Source: Neobacillus sp. FSL H8-0543 (GTDB lineage: Bacteria > Bacillota > Bacilli > Bacillales > Cytobacillaceae). Taken from it: DNA of 64,000 nucleotides. Made by a program: the position numbers and the translations under genes. The notes beneath the pieces are model-generated. The model worked only from the letters and a program-made list of their open reading frames with translations. It was not told the origin of the DNA and did not search any database. The DNA is taken from assembly GCF_038592905.1 (NCBI RefSeq), contig NZ_CP151943.1, positions 778,001-842,000 of the forward strand. The letters are read 5' to 3'. Of the stretch, positions 47,099-57,619 are shown in pieces. Every line of letters begins with the position of its first letter. The stretch's first letter is position 1.

Positions 47099-47881
47099 AT
47101 GAATATTTTCAAACAATTTTACAAAAGCACTCATTCACCAAGGGATATAGCATCGTTTCGCTTTCAAGGAATCGGAAAAACAATTTTGTATGTTTTTTTC
47201 CTTTCCTTGATCTCAATTATTCCCTCTATTGTTTTTTTAAGTACCATTCTGTCAACTGGAATCGAAACTTCCAAAAATGTACTTACTAATGAAATACCCT
47301 CATTTTCAATAGAAAATGGGATCTTATCAGCGGATACAGAGGTACCAGTAATAATTGAACAAGAGGATTTTACCATTATTCTTGACCCAACAGGAAACAT
47401 TACCGAACAAAAAGTCGGAGAAGAGGGGAATGCCTTTGCGTTGCTGACTGATAAATTTGTCGTTTCAGCAGGCGGCAGAATTGATACATATCCTTACACG
47501 ATGTTGGAAGGAATATATATTTCTAAAGATGAAGTAAGTAATTTTATTGACATCCTTGATGGGGTTAAAGGAATTATTATCCCTGTAATGTCCTTCTTTA
47601 TCTTCCTTTTTTCTAGCGCTGCAAATTTCATTGAAGTTTCTATTTTAGCTCTGTTCGGCCTTTTCCTGAAAAGTCTTACAGGCAGAAATCTAAAATATCG
47701 TCAACAATGGAGAATGGCTGCTTACAGCGAGACATTACCAACCGTTTTCTTTACCATTATGGCTGCGATTAATACAACTGTTCCAAATAGCTTTTTGATC
47801 AATTGGTTCGTTGCAATCATTGTACTATATTTAGCCATTAACGAAATTCCAAAGCCAAAATCTAAAACAGTTAATCCCTAA
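47099..47881 (+). CDS. yqgB: DUF1189 membrane protein YqgB
   Basis: A 260-residue protein with an N-terminal amphipathic/TM segment, a soluble beta-rich domain (residues 60-155) and three C-terminal transmembrane helices. FKQFYKSTHSPRDIASFRFQGIGKTILYVFFLSLI is the DUF1189 opening. Function unknown. ATG at 47099 follows AAGGGTGG by 5 nt. Confidence 0.87.
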   Translation: MNIFKQFYKSTHSPRDIASFRFQGIGKTILYVFFLSLISIIPSIVFLSTILSTGIETSKNVLTNEIPSFSIENGILSADTEVPVIIEQEDFTIILDPTGNITEQKVGEEGNAFALLTDKFVVSAGGRIDTYPYTMLEGIYISKDEVSNFIDILDGVKGIIIPVMSFFIFLFSSAANFIEVSILALFGLFLKSLTGRNLKYRQQWRMAAYSETLPTVFFTIMAAINTTVPNSFLINWFVAIIVLYLAINEIPKPKSKTVNP

Positions 47882-47885
47882 CAAT

Positions 47886-47911
47886 AACGCATCCACTTGG
47901 GTGCGTTTTTT
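47886..47911 (+). terminator. Terminator of yqgB
   Basis: Stem AACGCATCC / GGGTGCGTT (one G.U) with a 4-nt loop and T6. Confidence 0.85.
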
Positions 47912-47972
47912 GTTCTAATGACTGGCGGACAAGCATAGGAATGTACAAACATTCCATTTGGAGGCTTGTCAT

Positions 47973-48302
47973 ATGAAAAGATTTTTAATGGTCCTATTGG
48001 GTCTTTTAACCATATATGTTATCTATATTGATTTAACAAATGGTACCCTTCCTAATTCATATACCCAAAAGTCTGAAATAGTGGTCGCGACAACGGCAAG
48101 TACGAAAACGTCTCTCCCTGCTTTTGAAAAAGAAGTTCAACCCGGTGAGACAGTCATATCAATTATTGAACATCAGCTAGATAAGCCCTTACCAATTTCA
48201 ATTGATGAATTAATTCAAGACTTTCGAAAGTTAAATCCCGGACAAGCACCAGAAAAAATACAAATCGGTTCTACCTACCAATTTCCCGACTACTCTAAAT
48301 AA
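47973..48302 (+). CDS. yqfZ: YqfZ, LysM-like membrane-anchored small protein
   Basis: A 109-residue protein with an N-terminal anchor or signal (MVLLGLLTIYVIYI) and a C-terminal LysM-like segment: PGETVISIIEHQ ... LNPGQAPEKIQIGSTYQFP. It probably sits on the outer membrane face and touches the wall. ATG at 47973 follows GGAGG. The order with ispG is as in B. subtilis. Confidence 0.85.
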   Translation: MKRFLMVLLGLLTIYVIYIDLTNGTLPNSYTQKSEIVVATTASTKTSLPAFEKEVQPGETVISIIEHQLDKPLPISIDELIQDFRKLNPGQAPEKIQIGSTYQFPDYSK

Positions 48303-48411
48303 ACAGATAGTGCGTTGGTCTTGTCAAGATTAGTCAAAGACTGATAAAATAAAGTGAGCTTGTTATAATAACACCTATTATTCGAATCCAATTAGAAGGA
48401 GCGAATTTCCC

Positions 48412-49524
48412 TTGAGTGAAATTATCCATCGTACAAAAACCCGGCCAATTAAAGTTGGTAATTTAACAATTGGCGGGAGTAACGAATTATTTATACAAAG
48501 CATGACCACAACAAAAACACATGATGTGGAAGCAACTGTTGCTGAGATTAAGCGCTTAGAGGAAGCAGGCTGCCAAATTGTCCGTGTTGCATGTCCGGAC
48601 GAACGTGCTGCAAATGCCATTTCAGAAATCAAGAAAAGGATAAACATTCCTCTTGTCGTCGATATCCACTTTGATTATAAATTGGCCCTTAAGGCTATTG
48701 AAGGCGGCGCTGATAAAATCCGTATCAATCCAGGTAATATCGGCAAACGGGAAAAAGTGGAGGCTGTTGTAAAAGCAGCGAAGGAAAAGGGAATCCCTAT
48801 TCGTATCGGGGTAAATGCAGGATCCCTTGAAAAAAGGATTATCGAAAAGTATGGATATCCAACGGCTGACGGTATGGTAGAGAGTGCACTCCATCATATA
48901 AAAATCCTAGAGGATTTAGATTTTCACGATATTATCGTGTCTATGAAGGCTTCAGATGTACCGCTAGCCATTGAAGCGTATGAAAAGGCATCAAAGGCAT
49001 TTGATTATCCATTACATTTAGGGATAACAGAATCAGGTACATTATTTTCAGGTACCGTAAAAAGTGCGGCTGGATTAGGCGCATTAATCAGTAAGGGTAT
49101 CGGAAATACCTTAAGAATCTCCTTAAGTGCTGATCCAGTTGAAGAAGTCAAAGTTGCCAGAGAGCTTCTAAAGATTTTTGGACTTTCTTCAAATGCAGCC
49201 ACACTCATTTCGTGTCCAACTTGCGGAAGAATTGAAATTGACCTCATTAGTATTGCAAATGAAGTGGAGGAATATATTTCAACAATAAAAGCTCCAATAA
49301 AAGTAGCCGTTTTAGGCTGTGCTGTTAACGGCCCCGGAGAGGCAAGAGAAGCCGATATCGGTATTGCTGGTGCTCGCGGTGAAGGATTGCTGTTCCGTAA
49401 AGGAGAGATTGTCCGTAAGGTTCCAGAAAATGAATTGGTGGATGAATTGAAAAAAGAAATCGACCAATTAGCTAAAGAATACTTTGAAAAAAAAGCAGCT
49501 GAAGAAGCTACAGTTAGTAAATAA
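48412..49524 (+). CDS. ispG: 4-hydroxy-3-methylbut-2-enyl diphosphate synthase, flavodoxin-dependent (GcpE)
   Basis: A 370-residue [4Fe-4S] enzyme of the MEP isoprenoid route that forms [17 protein letters not shown] starts the barrel; the cluster ligands are in SCPTCGR and [11 protein letters not shown] with a following Glu. Start is TTG at 48412 with GAAGGAG upstream. IspH, the next enzyme, is in the same window at 56587. Confidence 0.97.
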   Translation: MSEIIHRTKTRPIKVGNLTIGGSNELFIQSMTTTKTHDVEATVAEIKRLEEAGCQIVRVACPDERAANAISEIKKRINIPLVVDIHFDYKLALKAIEGGADKIRINPGNIGKREKVEAVVKAAKEKGIPIRIGVNAGSLEKRIIEKYGYPTADGMVESALHHIKILEDLDFHDIIVSMKASDVPLAIEAYEKASKAFDYPLHLGITESGTLFSGTVKSAAGLGALISKGIGNTLRISLSADPVEEVKVARELLKIFGLSSNAATLISCPTCGRIEIDLISIANEVEEYISTIKAPIKVAVLGCAVNGPGEAREADIGIAGARGEGLLFRKGEIVRKVPENELVDELKKEIDQLAKEYFEKKAAEEATVSK

Positions 49525-49532
49525 CGAGAAAG

Positions 49533-49565
49533 AAACCCGGTAATCATATACCGGGTTTCTTTTTT
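49533..49565. terminator. Terminator between ispG and yqfX
   Basis: Perfect 8-bp stem AAACCCGG / CCGGGTTT with a 10-nt loop containing further TA pairing, followed by a T-run. Confidence 0.88.
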
Positions 49566-49588
49566 ATATGCCCCTATAAACTTTCTTG

Positions 49589-49963
49589 TTAAAAGAACGG
49601 TAAGATGAAGATACCAATGACAAGCGATATTGCACCGATTCCTATTGCCCAAGCTCCAAGCCCTTCGGCTCCTCTTCGCCTAGCCATAAAACCTAACACA
49701 ATACCTACTGCCCCAAATAGTATTGGCATTACAAACAGAGATAAAATAGATAATGCTAAAGCAGCATAACCCATTCCAGTACCAGCGTTTGTTTTGGTCT
49801 CGCTAGAACTGTTCCCATTATCTCTTTTGCGGATTACAGGAACAGGAGCTGCAATTTCTGCTGCTGTTTCTTCTCTATACTCTGGATCATTTGTAATGTC
49901 TTTTCCTATATAGTAATCTTGACCATTTGAGCTGACTTTAGTGTCTTTCTTTAGGTCTACCAT
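49589..49963 (-). CDS. yqfX: DUF4190-type membrane protein YqfX
   Basis: A 124-residue protein: polar N-terminal 65 residues (hydrophilic, Glu-rich, Ser/Asn linker) and two transmembrane helices separated by FMARRRGAEGLG, the DUF4190 signature. Function unknown. ATG at 49963 follows AGGGATCAGGATGG. Convergent with ispG. Confidence 0.82.
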   Translation of the reverse strand: MVDLKKDTKVSSNGQDYYIGKDITNDPEYREETAAEIAAPVPVIRKRDNGNSSSETKTNAGTGMGYAALALSILSLFVMPILFGAVGIVLGFMARRRGAEGLGAWAIGIGAISLVIGIFILPFF

Positions 49964-50155
49964 CCTGATCCCTCACTTTCAGTAATAGGAGCATTTATTA
50001 TTGTTAGCCTGTTTCTCTTTTTTAGTATGTTAATGATTGTCTCTATTAGGAAATTATTTCCAAATTGTGTTATAAAAACATTTCCTTTAGTGAACTGCAG
50101 GTCTTTGGTAAAATATAATAATAAATAAAAACAAGTCATTTGAAGGTGAATACAC

Positions 50156-50722
50156 ATGGGAAAAAGATTTGGAATTGATATAGATGGGACAGTAACCTGT
50201 CCAGAAGCACTGTTACCATATATAAATAAAGGGTTTGGATTGAATATAACCTTAGAAGACGTCAAACAATATGATTTAACAAAGGTTGTAAATGTTCCAG
50301 AAGAGCAATTCACGAATTGGTTTACTGAAAATGAGCCAATTATTTATGAAGGGTCTCCCCTTGCAAAAGGAGCAGAAAAAGTCCTGAATTCTTGGAAAAA
50401 AGAACATGAATTATTTTTTATAAGTGCCAGAGGAGCACACTTACTTGAAAATACAAAAAATTGGTTTAGTAAGAGGGGAATAACTTACCACCATATTGAA
50501 TTAATTGGTTCACATGATAAGGTGGCAACAGCCCAAAGGCATCAGGTAGATATTTTCTTGGAGGATAAGCATGATAATGCTGTAATGATACATGAAGAAT
50601 GTAACATACCAGTTCTCTTATTTAATACCCCCTATAATCAAGAACCAATACCTAAAGGTGTTATTCGGGTAAATGACTGGTTTGAAGCAAACGCGTGGGT
50701 AAAGAAATGGTTATTGGAGTAA
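50156..50722 (+). CDS. yqfW: HAD-family nucleotidase YqfW (5'(3')-deoxyribonucleotidase-like)
   Basis: A 188-residue HAD phosphatase. RFGIDIDGTVTCP holds the nucleophile and acid Asp residues; FFISARG is motif II; the helix EDKHDNAV supplies motif IV Asp. The family removes phosphate from nucleotides; the precise substrate here is unknown. GAAGGTG lies 9 nt before the ATG. Confidence 0.88.
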   Translation: MGKRFGIDIDGTVTCPEALLPYINKGFGLNITLEDVKQYDLTKVVNVPEEQFTNWFTENEPIIYEGSPLAKGAEKVLNSWKKEHELFFISARGAHLLENTKNWFSKRGITYHHIELIGSHDKVATAQRHQVDIFLEDKHDNAVMIHEECNIPVLLFNTPYNQEPIPKGVIRVNDWFEANAWVKKWLLE

Positions 50723-50723
50723 C

Positions 50724-50760
50724 AAAAAGAAACAGCTTTTAGGATAAGCTGTTTCTTTTT
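50724..50760. terminator. Bidirectional terminator between yqfW and zur
   Basis: Perfect 15-bp stem AAAAAGAAACAGCTT / AAGCTGTTTCTTTTT with a 7-nt loop, between convergent genes. Confidence 0.92.
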
Positions 50761-50761
50761 G

Positions 50762-51172
50762 TTAATGGCATTCTGGACAGCGCCCATAGATTTCAAATTT
50801 GTGGCCTGAGACGTCATAACCTTTTAAGTCTTCACTCAGTATGTTCATTGGACAGGTATCTATTTCTTTTGTCTTTCCACAATCTAAACAGATAAAATGG
50901 TGATGATGATGGTGCCGAGAACAGCTAAAGCGAAAATGCTTTTCACCAGACAATTCCGTCATTTCAAGAATTCCCATACTTACAAAAAGAGAAAGATTCC
51001 GGTAAATCGTATCAAAGCTTAATCCTGGATAATCCTCTTTTAATTCATCCAAAACGTCCTTTGCTGTTAAATATTTATCACTATCAGCAAAAAGCTGTAG
51101 CATGTCTTCCCTTTTTCCTGTTTGCTTGAAACCATTTTCCTTTAGATATTGAATTGCTTCATCTACATTCAT
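50762..51172 (-). CDS. zur: Zinc uptake regulator Zur (Fur family)
   Basis: A 136-residue Fur-family repressor. N-terminal winged helix with [19 protein letters not shown]; a run of six histidines ([17 protein letters not shown]) and CPECH give the regulatory and structural zinc sites. With zinc it represses zinc import genes, here its own neighbours znuBC. ATG overlaps znuB by 4 nt. Confidence 0.95.
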   Translation of the reverse strand: MNVDEAIQYLKENGFKQTGKREDMLQLFADSDKYLTAKDVLDELKEDYPGLSFDTIYRNLSLFVSMGILEMTELSGEKHFRFSCSRHHHHHHFICLDCGKTKEIDTCPMNILSEDLKGYDVSGHKFEIYGRCPECH

Positions 51173-52032
51173 CTGGCTGCACCCCCTACTGAAACCTGCC
51201 TTTTTATCCTTATCTTTCTATAAAGAATAGTTATTACTAAAATAATAACAGCTATCATTACGATTGTTCCTCCTGGAGCAAGGTCCAAATAATAGGCTGA
51301 AAACAATCCCCCAAGTACCGAAATCTCTCCAAAAATAACAGATAATAATAGAGTTTGTTTGAACCCTTTAGCAATTCGCATGCTTGCTGCTACAGGCAGA
51401 GTCATTAATGAAGAAACGAGAAGAATTCCGACAATCCGCATCGAAGCAGCTATAACGAGCGCAACCATCACGATAAAAACAAAATGAATACTCTTCACGG
51501 CAATCCCTGATGCTTTCGCGTGTTCCTCATCAAAAGATAAGACAAATAGCTCTTTATACAATAAAATAATCACCAAAACAACGGCAATACTGATAAATAA
51601 GATAACCCATAAATCTGTACGGCTCACTGCAGAAACACTGCCGAACAAATAACTAAACAAATCTGTATTAAAGCCATCAGCCAGTGAAATAAAGATAACC
51701 GATAGACCAATGCCGCTAGATAAAATGATCGGTATCGCAAGTTCTTGGTAATGTTTATAAACCGCTCGGAGCTTCTCGATAAACAATGAGCCCCCTACCG
51801 AAAAGACCATTCCCATGTAAAGAGGATTTAATCCAATCATCGAAGTAAAGTATTTTTCAACTAATAGGCTAAAGGCAATTCCAGCCAGTGTAACATGGCT
51901 TAGGGCATCAGCAATTAAAGACAATCTTCTAACAACTATAAAAACCCCGATCAACGGACCTATAAAACCAATCAAAATCCCTGTAAAAAAGGCATTTTGC
52001 AAAAATTCATATTGAAGTATTCCTTGAATCAT
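51169..52032 (-). CDS. znuB: Zinc ABC transporter permease ZnuB
   Basis: A 287-residue membrane protein with eight or nine helices of the ABC-3 family. [22 protein letters not shown] and [28 protein letters not shown] carry the ATPase-coupling loops. It forms the zinc channel with ZnuC. The stop overlaps zur and the start overlaps the end of znuC by 1 nt, so the three genes are one unit. Confidence 0.94.
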   Translation of the reverse strand: MIQGILQYEFLQNAFFTGILIGFIGPLIGVFIVVRRLSLIADALSHVTLAGIAFSLLVEKYFTSMIGLNPLYMGMVFSVGGSLFIEKLRAVYKHYQELAIPIILSSGIGLSVIFISLADGFNTDLFSYLFGSVSAVSRTDLWVILFISIAVVLVIILLYKELFVLSFDEEHAKASGIAVKSIHFVFIVMVALVIAASMRIVGILLVSSLMTLPVAASMRIAKGFKQTLLLSVIFGEISVLGGLFSAYYLDLAPGGTIVMIAVIILVITILYRKIRIKRQVSVGGAAR

Positions 52033-52802
52033 TATCTAGAGCCTCCATGATCATGGGTATGGGCGAGCAGGTGGACATCATGCCCGTAAAGTGCCGACAT
52101 ATCCTCTGTTCTATGCTTTTCAAATTCGCAGGTCTCACCATGGAAATGCAAATATTTATTTAAACATGCAACATGGCTCACTTTATCCGAGATGGTACCA
52201 ATATCATGGGTAACTAAAAGAAGTGTAATACCACGACTTTTATTCAGGCCTTCAAGCATTTGATAAAATGCTTTCACATGCTCCGCATCCACGCCGACAG
52301 TAGGTTCATCTAGGATTAATAGCTTGGGATCACTAACAAGAGCGCGGGCAATAAACACCCTTTGCTGTTGACCGCCAGAAAGCTCTCCAATATTGCGTTG
52401 ACTAAACTTCATCATATCTACTGAATCTAATGCGTCCGTCACCATTTGACGGTGCTCTTTTTTAAGGAAACGAAATAATCCTAGCTTTTTAGTTAATCCA
52501 CTAGCAACCACTTCAAATACAGTTGCAGGAAATCCTGTATTAAATGAATTTGCTTTTTGTGACACATAGCCAATTTTCTGCCAATCTTTAAATTTATTCA
52601 AATCTTGACCAAATAAACTAATTTTACCCCTTTGGGGCATAAGCAGGCCTAAAATCAATTTTAGAAGCGTCGACTTGCCAGAACCATTTGGCCCCACAAT
52701 CGCCAAAAACGAACCATTTGGGATCGTTAAATTAATATCCTCAAGGACAGTATCCTTCTCGTATTGGTAGGAAAGTTGTTCTATTTCAATTATTGATTGC
52801 AT
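52032..52802 (-). CDS. znuC: Zinc ABC transporter ATP-binding protein ZnuC
   Basis: A 256-residue ABC ATPase. GPNGSGKSTLLKLIL is Walker [17 protein letters not shown] the signature, and LLILDEPTVGVD Walker B. The His/Cys-rich C terminus (HDVHLLAHTHDHGGSR) fits zinc transport. No zinc-binding lipoprotein (znuA/adcA) lies in the window, so that subunit must be elsewhere. A Zur-box-like site precedes it. Confidence 0.94.
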   Translation of the reverse strand: MQSIIEIEQLSYQYEKDTVLEDINLTIPNGSFLAIVGPNGSGKSTLLKLILGLLMPQRGKISLFGQDLNKFKDWQKIGYVSQKANSFNTGFPATVFEVVASGLTKKLGLFRFLKKEHRQMVTDALDSVDMMKFSQRNIGELSGGQQQRVFIARALVSDPKLLILDEPTVGVDAEHVKAFYQMLEGLNKSRGITLLLVTHDIGTISDKVSHVACLNKYLHFHGETCEFEKHRTEDMSALYGHDVHLLAHTHDHGGSR

Positions 52803-52820
52803 CTTGTATCACACCTTTAA

Positions 52821-52841
52821 TTTTAAGAATCATTCCGATTT
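52821..52841 (-). promoter_or_regulatory. Candidate Zur box upstream of znuC
   Basis: On the minus strand AAATCGGAAT-G-ATTCTTAAAA keeps the left half of the Bacillus Zur palindrome (AAATCGTAAT-N-ATTACGATTT) with one mismatch, but the right half is degenerate. It lies about 20 nt before the znuC start, a repressor position. Confidence 0.6.
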
Positions 52842-52954
52842 AGCTTTTAGTAGTATACAACAGGTATTTCTTAATGTAAAGTACGGCACTCAAAGCGGAA
52901 CAAAATTCACAAATTTCCCATAATCTTCATACAGTAGATGGAGGAGTGGTGAGT

Positions 52955-53212
52955 TTGAAAATATTTGAGAACATCATTAATCATAAGATTAATACGATTT
53001 CTGGGGAAGAATTATTAAAATACGCTAACCAATTTAACATCAAGGTAAATCGGCAGCAAGCAAATAAAGTAGCACAATTTTTACAAGGAAAAAATGTCAA
53101 TATTTTTGATTCCCGCCAACGAACAACATTAATTAAAGAAATTGCTAAAATTGCTGGTCCTGAAACGGCACGTGAAGTGAATAAATTATTTGTGCAATTC
53201 ACTAAAAATTAG
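52955..53212 (+). CDS. yqfT: DUF2624 protein YqfT
   Basis: An 85-residue helical protein (LKIFENIINHKINTISGEELLKYANQFN...) of the DUF2624 family; no known function. GGAGGAG lies 8-9 nt before TTG 52955, which is preferred; two GTG codons at 52946 and 52949 are alternatives. It is divergent from znuC. Confidence 0.83.
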   Translation: MKIFENIINHKINTISGEELLKYANQFNIKVNRQQANKVAQFLQGKNVNIFDSRQRTTLIKEIAKIAGPETAREVNKLFVQFTKN

Positions 53213-53300
53213 AAAAAGCTGCGCATTTGATGTGACACCCCAAAGTTATAGATTTTACTCTAACTTTTGGGGTGCGGTACATTTTATGCACAGCTTTTCT
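53211..53300. terminator. Nested long palindrome between yqfT and nfo, probable bidirectional terminator
   Basis: Outer arms AGAAAAAGCTGCGCAT / ATGCACAGCTTTTCT and inner arms CACCCCAAAGTTA / TAACTTTTGGGGTG form a 90-bp two-tier cruciform filling the gap between convergent genes. The outer arms alone make a terminator with A- and T-runs at either end. Confidence 0.75.
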
Positions 53301-53303
53301 TCT

Positions 53304-54197
53304 TTAAGATTGTAAAATTTTCCCAATCAAGTCCTCGTCAAATGCTTTTTCTCGAAGCATATTCAACTCAAAACGGTAAGGTGCCTTTTTGTTGTTTTTA
53401 TCTTCACCGACAAATGGAGTTTCAAGTATCTTCGGAACACTTGTAAGCTGTGGATGATGAACAATATAGTTAAGGGCTTTAAAGCCGATATGTCCAAAGC
53501 CAATATTCTCATGACGGTCTTTTCTCATCCCGACTGCATTTTTACTATCATTGATATGAAGTACTTTTAATCTTTCGATACCAACAATTTTATCAAATTC
53601 ATTCAATACGCCATCAAAGTCCTCAACAATGTTGTAGCCCGCATCATGTGTATGACATGTATCAAAACAGACAGAGAGTTTATCATTATAATTTACACCA
53701 TAAATGATCATTGCCAATTCCTCAAACGATATACCGCACTCAGAGCCTTTTCCAGCCATGGTTTCTAAAGCAATCTGAACCTGCTCCTTACCGGTTAATA
53801 CTTCATTTAACCCTTCGATTATCCTCTTTATACCTGCTTCAGTGCCTGCACCTACATGGGCCCCTGGGTGGAGAACGATTTGCTTTGCACCTAGAGCTTC
53901 CGTACGTTCGATTTCTGTGGTAAGGAACCTGACTCCTAAGTCAAATGTATCTGGATTCGTTGTGTTTCCAATATTGATGATATAGGGGGCATGGACAACA
54001 ATTTCCGAAATCCCATGTTCCTCCATATGTCTTCTTCCTGCTTCAATATTTAAATCCTCAATCTTTTTTCTTCTAGTATTTTGGGGTGCGCCTGTATAAA
54101 TCATAAACGTATTAGCACCATAAGAAACAGCTTCCTCACTGGCAGCCAGCAACATTTTGCTACCGCTCATCGAAACGTGTGATCCTAGTTTCAACAT
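53304..54197 (-). CDS. nfo: Endonuclease IV (AP endonuclease)
   Basis: A 297-residue TIM-barrel enzyme that cuts DNA 5' to abasic sites. LGSHVSMSG begins the barrel; [46 protein letters not shown] and [20 protein letters not shown] give the three-zinc ligand set. ATG at 54197 after AAGGGAG. It starts 23 nt after the stop of cshB. Confidence 0.97.
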   Translation of the reverse strand: MLKLGSHVSMSGSKMLLAASEEAVSYGANTFMIYTGAPQNTRRKKIEDLNIEAGRRHMEEHGISEIVVHAPYIINIGNTTNPDTFDLGVRFLTTEIERTEALGAKQIVLHPGAHVGAGTEAGIKRIIEGLNEVLTGKEQVQIALETMAGKGSECGISFEELAMIIYGVNYNDKLSVCFDTCHTHDAGYNIVEDFDGVLNEFDKIVGIERLKVLHINDSKNAVGMRKDRHENIGFGHIGFKALNYIVHHPQLTSVPKILETPFVGEDKNNKKAPYRFELNMLREKAFDEDLIGKILQS

Positions 54198-54219
54198 TGC
54201 TTCGCTCTCCCTTCTTGCT

Positions 54220-55536
54220 TTATTTCTTTCTCTGCTCTATTCTTCTTTCGCGCTTCTTTATTTTATCCATTTCCCACTGCATTTTCTTTTTATATCCCGG
54301 CTTTACCTTTTGTGGTTTCTTCACTAGTGATTTGGCTTTCTTCTCTGCTGCATCCTCTTGTCTTACACGTGTTTTCCTTTTATTTCGTTCCTCTAGCACA
54401 AGGAATTCTTCCTTTTTAAGGTCAATATATTTAAATTGGATACCCATTTTTTCTAAGCGATTTAATGCATCTTCATCAGCGATTTCATAAATAGTAAGCG
54501 CAATTCCAGAATTCCCAGCTCTTGCGGTTCTGCCTACACGATGAATATAAAAATCCAGATCCGTTGGCAATTCATAGTTGATGATATGGCTTATCCCTTC
54601 GATATCAATTCCTCTAGAGGCAAGATCTGTTGCCACAATGTATTGGTATTCTAAATCTTGGATTTGCTTCATCATTTTTTTTCGTTCCCGCGGGCTTAAA
54701 TCACCATGTACTCTTCCAACCTTTAAACCCTTTTCAGTTAAAAAGTCCGCTACTTCTTCAGCCATTTTTTTTGTATTGGTAAACACGATCGCTAAATAGG
54801 GATTGTATTTTACCAATGCATCATGAACTAGCTGCTTTTTATTACGATGCCTTGAAGGCAAAAGGTAATGCTCCAGGTTTTCTGCTGTTTTGCTTTTGGG
54901 TTCAATATGAACCATTTTTGGATTTTCCATATACTTTTTAAGAAAAGGTTTAAGTTTTTCTGGAATCGTTGCAGAAAACACTAGCATCTGTAGTTTTTCG
55001 GGCATTTTAGCTGCTACTTTGTCTAAATCCTCAATAAAACCCATGTCTAACATCATATCGGCTTCATCGACTACAAGCATTGATGCGGTATGAACAAATA
55101 ATGCTTTTTCTGCCATAAGATCATTAATCCGACTTGGGGTACCAACCACAATATGAGGCTGGACCTTTAATTTGTCTATTGATTTTTGCTTGTCCGTTCC
55201 CCCAATATAGTTTCTTGACATGATTGCTTGATCCGGACTGCAATGCTCAGTTACTTTTAGAATTTGCTGATAGATTTGTGTAGCAAGCTCTCTCGTAGGT
55301 GCCGTGATGACAGCTTGAACCTCTTTACGTTCAGGTTTAATTTTTTCAAGAATCGGCAGTACAAAGGCAAGGGTTTTTCCTGTACCAGTTTGCGATTGAC
55401 CAATAGCACTTTCATTCTTTAAAACTAATGGAACCATCCGTTCTTGGATTTCAGTAGGCTCATAAAAGCCAAAATCTTTTATTGCTTCTATAATGAAAGG
55501 TTGAAACTTAAAACGATCAAAACGATTTTCCTTCAT
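54220..55536 (-). CDS. cshB: DEAD-box RNA helicase CshB
   Basis: A 438-residue RNA helicase. [10 protein letters not shown] is the Q motif, SQTGTGKT motif I, PTRELA Ia, [12 protein letters not shown] motif II, FSATIP motif III, and [10 protein letters not shown] motif VI. The C terminus is highly basic ([12 protein letters not shown]) for RNA binding. CshB acts in ribosome and RNA metabolism in the cold. ATG at 55536 follows AAGGAG; upstream codons lack support. Confidence 0.95.
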   Translation of the reverse strand: MKENRFDRFKFQPFIIEAIKDFGFYEPTEIQERMVPLVLKNESAIGQSQTGTGKTLAFVLPILEKIKPERKEVQAVITAPTRELATQIYQQILKVTEHCSPDQAIMSRNYIGGTDKQKSIDKLKVQPHIVVGTPSRINDLMAEKALFVHTASMLVVDEADMMLDMGFIEDLDKVAAKMPEKLQMLVFSATIPEKLKPFLKKYMENPKMVHIEPKSKTAENLEHYLLPSRHRNKKQLVHDALVKYNPYLAIVFTNTKKMAEEVADFLTEKGLKVGRVHGDLSPRERKKMMKQIQDLEYQYIVATDLASRGIDIEGISHIINYELPTDLDFYIHRVGRTARAGNSGIALTIYEIADEDALNRLEKMGIQFKYIDLKKEEFLVLEERNKRKTRVRQEDAAEKKAKSLVKKPQKVKPGYKKKMQWEMDKIKKRERRIEQRKK

Positions 55537-55799
55537 GTAATTGCTCCTTATTTTTAAATAAACTTGGTTTTTGGAGTAGTTTTCTTGTACTAGCAAGAGC
55601 TTCCACTTTTCTTTCCATCATGTAATTATAGTAAAGTTTTGTCCAAATAACCAGCTATCTTCTTCTTATTATTAATCTTTTACCTTTGGCAGAGTTTTAA
55701 TCATCAAAATTTATTGTTTGTCCTGTGCCTTTAACCTAAACCAAAATTAGTTAAATGCATACCCTAAAACATAGGAATATAGTGAGAGGAGGTTATGGT

Positions 55800-56450
55800 A
55801 TGCAGCCTAGACAAAGATTCCCTGTCCAAAGAGGGATGATGATGCGCCAAGGACAGTTTACAGGTCATGGACAAATGATGGGTCCTTTTGGCGGTGGAGG
55901 CCCCATGATGGGCCCACCACGCCAATATAGCGCCAATCCAAGGATGGGACAAATGATGGGGAGGTCGCAGGGTAGGAGAAGTGGCGGCGGACTATTATCA
56001 AAGATTCTTGGTGGGAAAAGTACCGGCAGCCAGTTCGGAGGGCTTGGTGGCATGCAAGCAGCTGGACGCAGCGCATCAAGTAGTGGTGGTGGTATCGGTT
56101 CGATTCTTAAGACCTTAAGCAATCCAAATGGGATAAATGGATTTTTGAATAATACACAGCAAATCTTACAGCATGCACAATCACTAGGACCAATGATTCA
56201 GCAGTATGGACCCTTAGTCAAAAACCTGCCGGCAATGTGGAGATTATATAAGGGGCTAAAAGATGCACCAAGTGCGGAAACGGCAGTGGAAAGCACTTCA
56301 AAGGATCCTGAAGCCAAAGAAAGTGTCCAATCCATTACAACTGGAAAGAAAAAAAGACCAAAAAAGAAAACCAGCACTCAAGTGGAAGCTGAGGATAATA
56401 AAAAGCAAAACAGCCACAGGGGTTCATCCCTACCTAAACTATATATTTAA
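55800..56450 (+). CDS. yqfQ: YqfQ/VrrA family protein
   Basis: A 216-residue protein with Gly/Met/Gln/Arg-rich low-complexity N terminus (RGMMMRQGQFTGHGQMMGPFGGGGPMMG), a conserved central helix block (GINGFLNNTQQILQHAQSLGPMIQQYGPLVKNLPAMWRLYKGLK) and a Lys-rich tail. The central block is the YqfQ/VrrA core; function unknown, found in spore formers. ATG at 55800 follows GGAGG. Confidence 0.87.
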   Translation: MQPRQRFPVQRGMMMRQGQFTGHGQMMGPFGGGGPMMGPPRQYSANPRMGQMMGRSQGRRSGGGLLSKILGGKSTGSQFGGLGGMQAAGRSASSSGGGIGSILKTLSNPNGINGFLNNTQQILQHAQSLGPMIQQYGPLVKNLPAMWRLYKGLKDAPSAETAVESTSKDPEAKESVQSITTGKKKRPKKKTSTQVEAEDNKKQNSHRGSSLPKLYI

Positions 56451-56453
56451 GCA

Positions 56454-56486
56454 GAAAGATGCTATGATTTAGCATCTTTCTTTTTT
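56454..56486 (+). terminator. Terminator of yqfQ
   Basis: Perfect 11-bp stem GAAAGATGCTA / TAGCATCTTTC with a 5-nt loop and T6. Confidence 0.92.
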
Positions 56487-56586
56487 GCAAAAAGATTCAG
56501 AATAAACGTATCTTTGTATTATATCTATTAATTTTATATAATAAATACATAGATTCAAAGTATGTTCCTATAGGAGGACTTCTTAT

Positions 56587-57525
56587 ATGCAAATTATCAA
56601 GATATCACCCCGCGGATATTGTTATGGCGTTGTCGATGCTATGGTTATAGCTAGAAACGCTGCATTAGATAAATCACTGCCACGTCCCATCTATATATTA
56701 GGGATGATTGTTCATAATAAACATGTGACAGACGCTTTTGAAGAAGAAGGAATTATCACCCTTGACGGCGAGAACCGTATGGAGATATTAGAAAAAGTAA
56801 ACACTGGAACAGTTATCTTCACTGCTCATGGAATCTCACCTGAAGTTAGAAAGCTAGCAAGAGATAAGGGATTAGTTACACTGGATGCCACCTGCCCTGA
56901 TGTTACAAGAACACATGACTTGATAGAAGAAAAAACAAAGCAAGGCTTCCAGGTTATCTATATCGGCAAAAAAGGTCACCCTGAGCCAGAAGGCGCAGTT
57001 GGTGTGGCACCTGGCCTCGTTCATCTAGTCGAAACACCTGCAGATGTCGAAGCATTAACACTTGATAGTGAAAGGTTGATTGTAACGAATCAAACGACTA
57101 TGAGCCAATGGGACGTAGCTGATACAATGAAAAAAGTTCAGGAGAAATACCCGCATGCAGATGCTTATAACGAAATATGCAATGCTACACAGGTACGCCA
57201 GGAGGCAGTTGCCGGGCAAGCGACAGAGGCAGATGTTACCATTGTTGTCGGAGATCCAAAAAGTAATAACTCCAATCGCCTCGCACAAGTATCTGAAGAG
57301 ATCGCAGGAACAAAAGCATATCGCATTGCTGATATTTCGGAGTTAGAAATCGATTGGATAAAAAATGCAAAGAATGTTGCTGTTACATCTGGTGCTTCAA
57401 CACCTACACCCATTACGAAGGAAGTTATTTCATTCCTTGAACAATTTGATCCAAGTAACGAAGCAACCTGGGAACGTAAAAAAAATGTTCCTCTAAATAG
57501 AATACTTCCAAAGGTAAAAAAATAA
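56587..57525 (+). CDS. ispH: 4-hydroxy-3-methylbut-2-enyl diphosphate reductase (LytB)
   Basis: A 312-residue [4Fe-4S] enzyme that ends the MEP pathway by making IPP and DMAPP. The three Cys ligands are in [20 protein letters not shown] and [21 protein letters not shown] and [10 protein letters not shown] hold substrate-binding His residues. ATG at 56587 after AGGAGG. Monocistronic, with a strong terminator downstream. Confidence 0.97.
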   Translation: MQIIKISPRGYCYGVVDAMVIARNAALDKSLPRPIYILGMIVHNKHVTDAFEEEGIITLDGENRMEILEKVNTGTVIFTAHGISPEVRKLARDKGLVTLDATCPDVTRTHDLIEEKTKQGFQVIYIGKKGHPEPEGAVGVAPGLVHLVETPADVEALTLDSERLIVTNQTTMSQWDVADTMKKVQEKYPHADAYNEICNATQVRQEAVAGQATEADVTIVVGDPKSNNSNRLAQVSEEIAGTKAYRIADISELEIDWIKNAKNVAVTSGASTPTPITKEVISFLEQFDPSNEATWERKKNVPLNRILPKVKK

Positions 57526-57553
57526 AAATCTTTTAAGGTAACCGTATCTCAGA

Positions 57554-57593
57554 AAAAACCAGTCCTTCTTAGTCATTTGAAGGACTGGTTTTT
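57554..57593 (+). terminator. Terminator of ispH
   Basis: Perfect 15-bp stem AAAAACCAGTCCTTC / GAAGGACTGGTTTTT with a 10-nt loop. Confidence 0.92.
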
Positions 57594-57619
57594 GTGTTAT
57601 AAAACTGAACTTGTTTTTT

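Noticed and set aside
48622..49652. Minus-strand frames opposite ispG
   Set aside because: They mirror the strongly coding ispG sequence and have no supporting start site.
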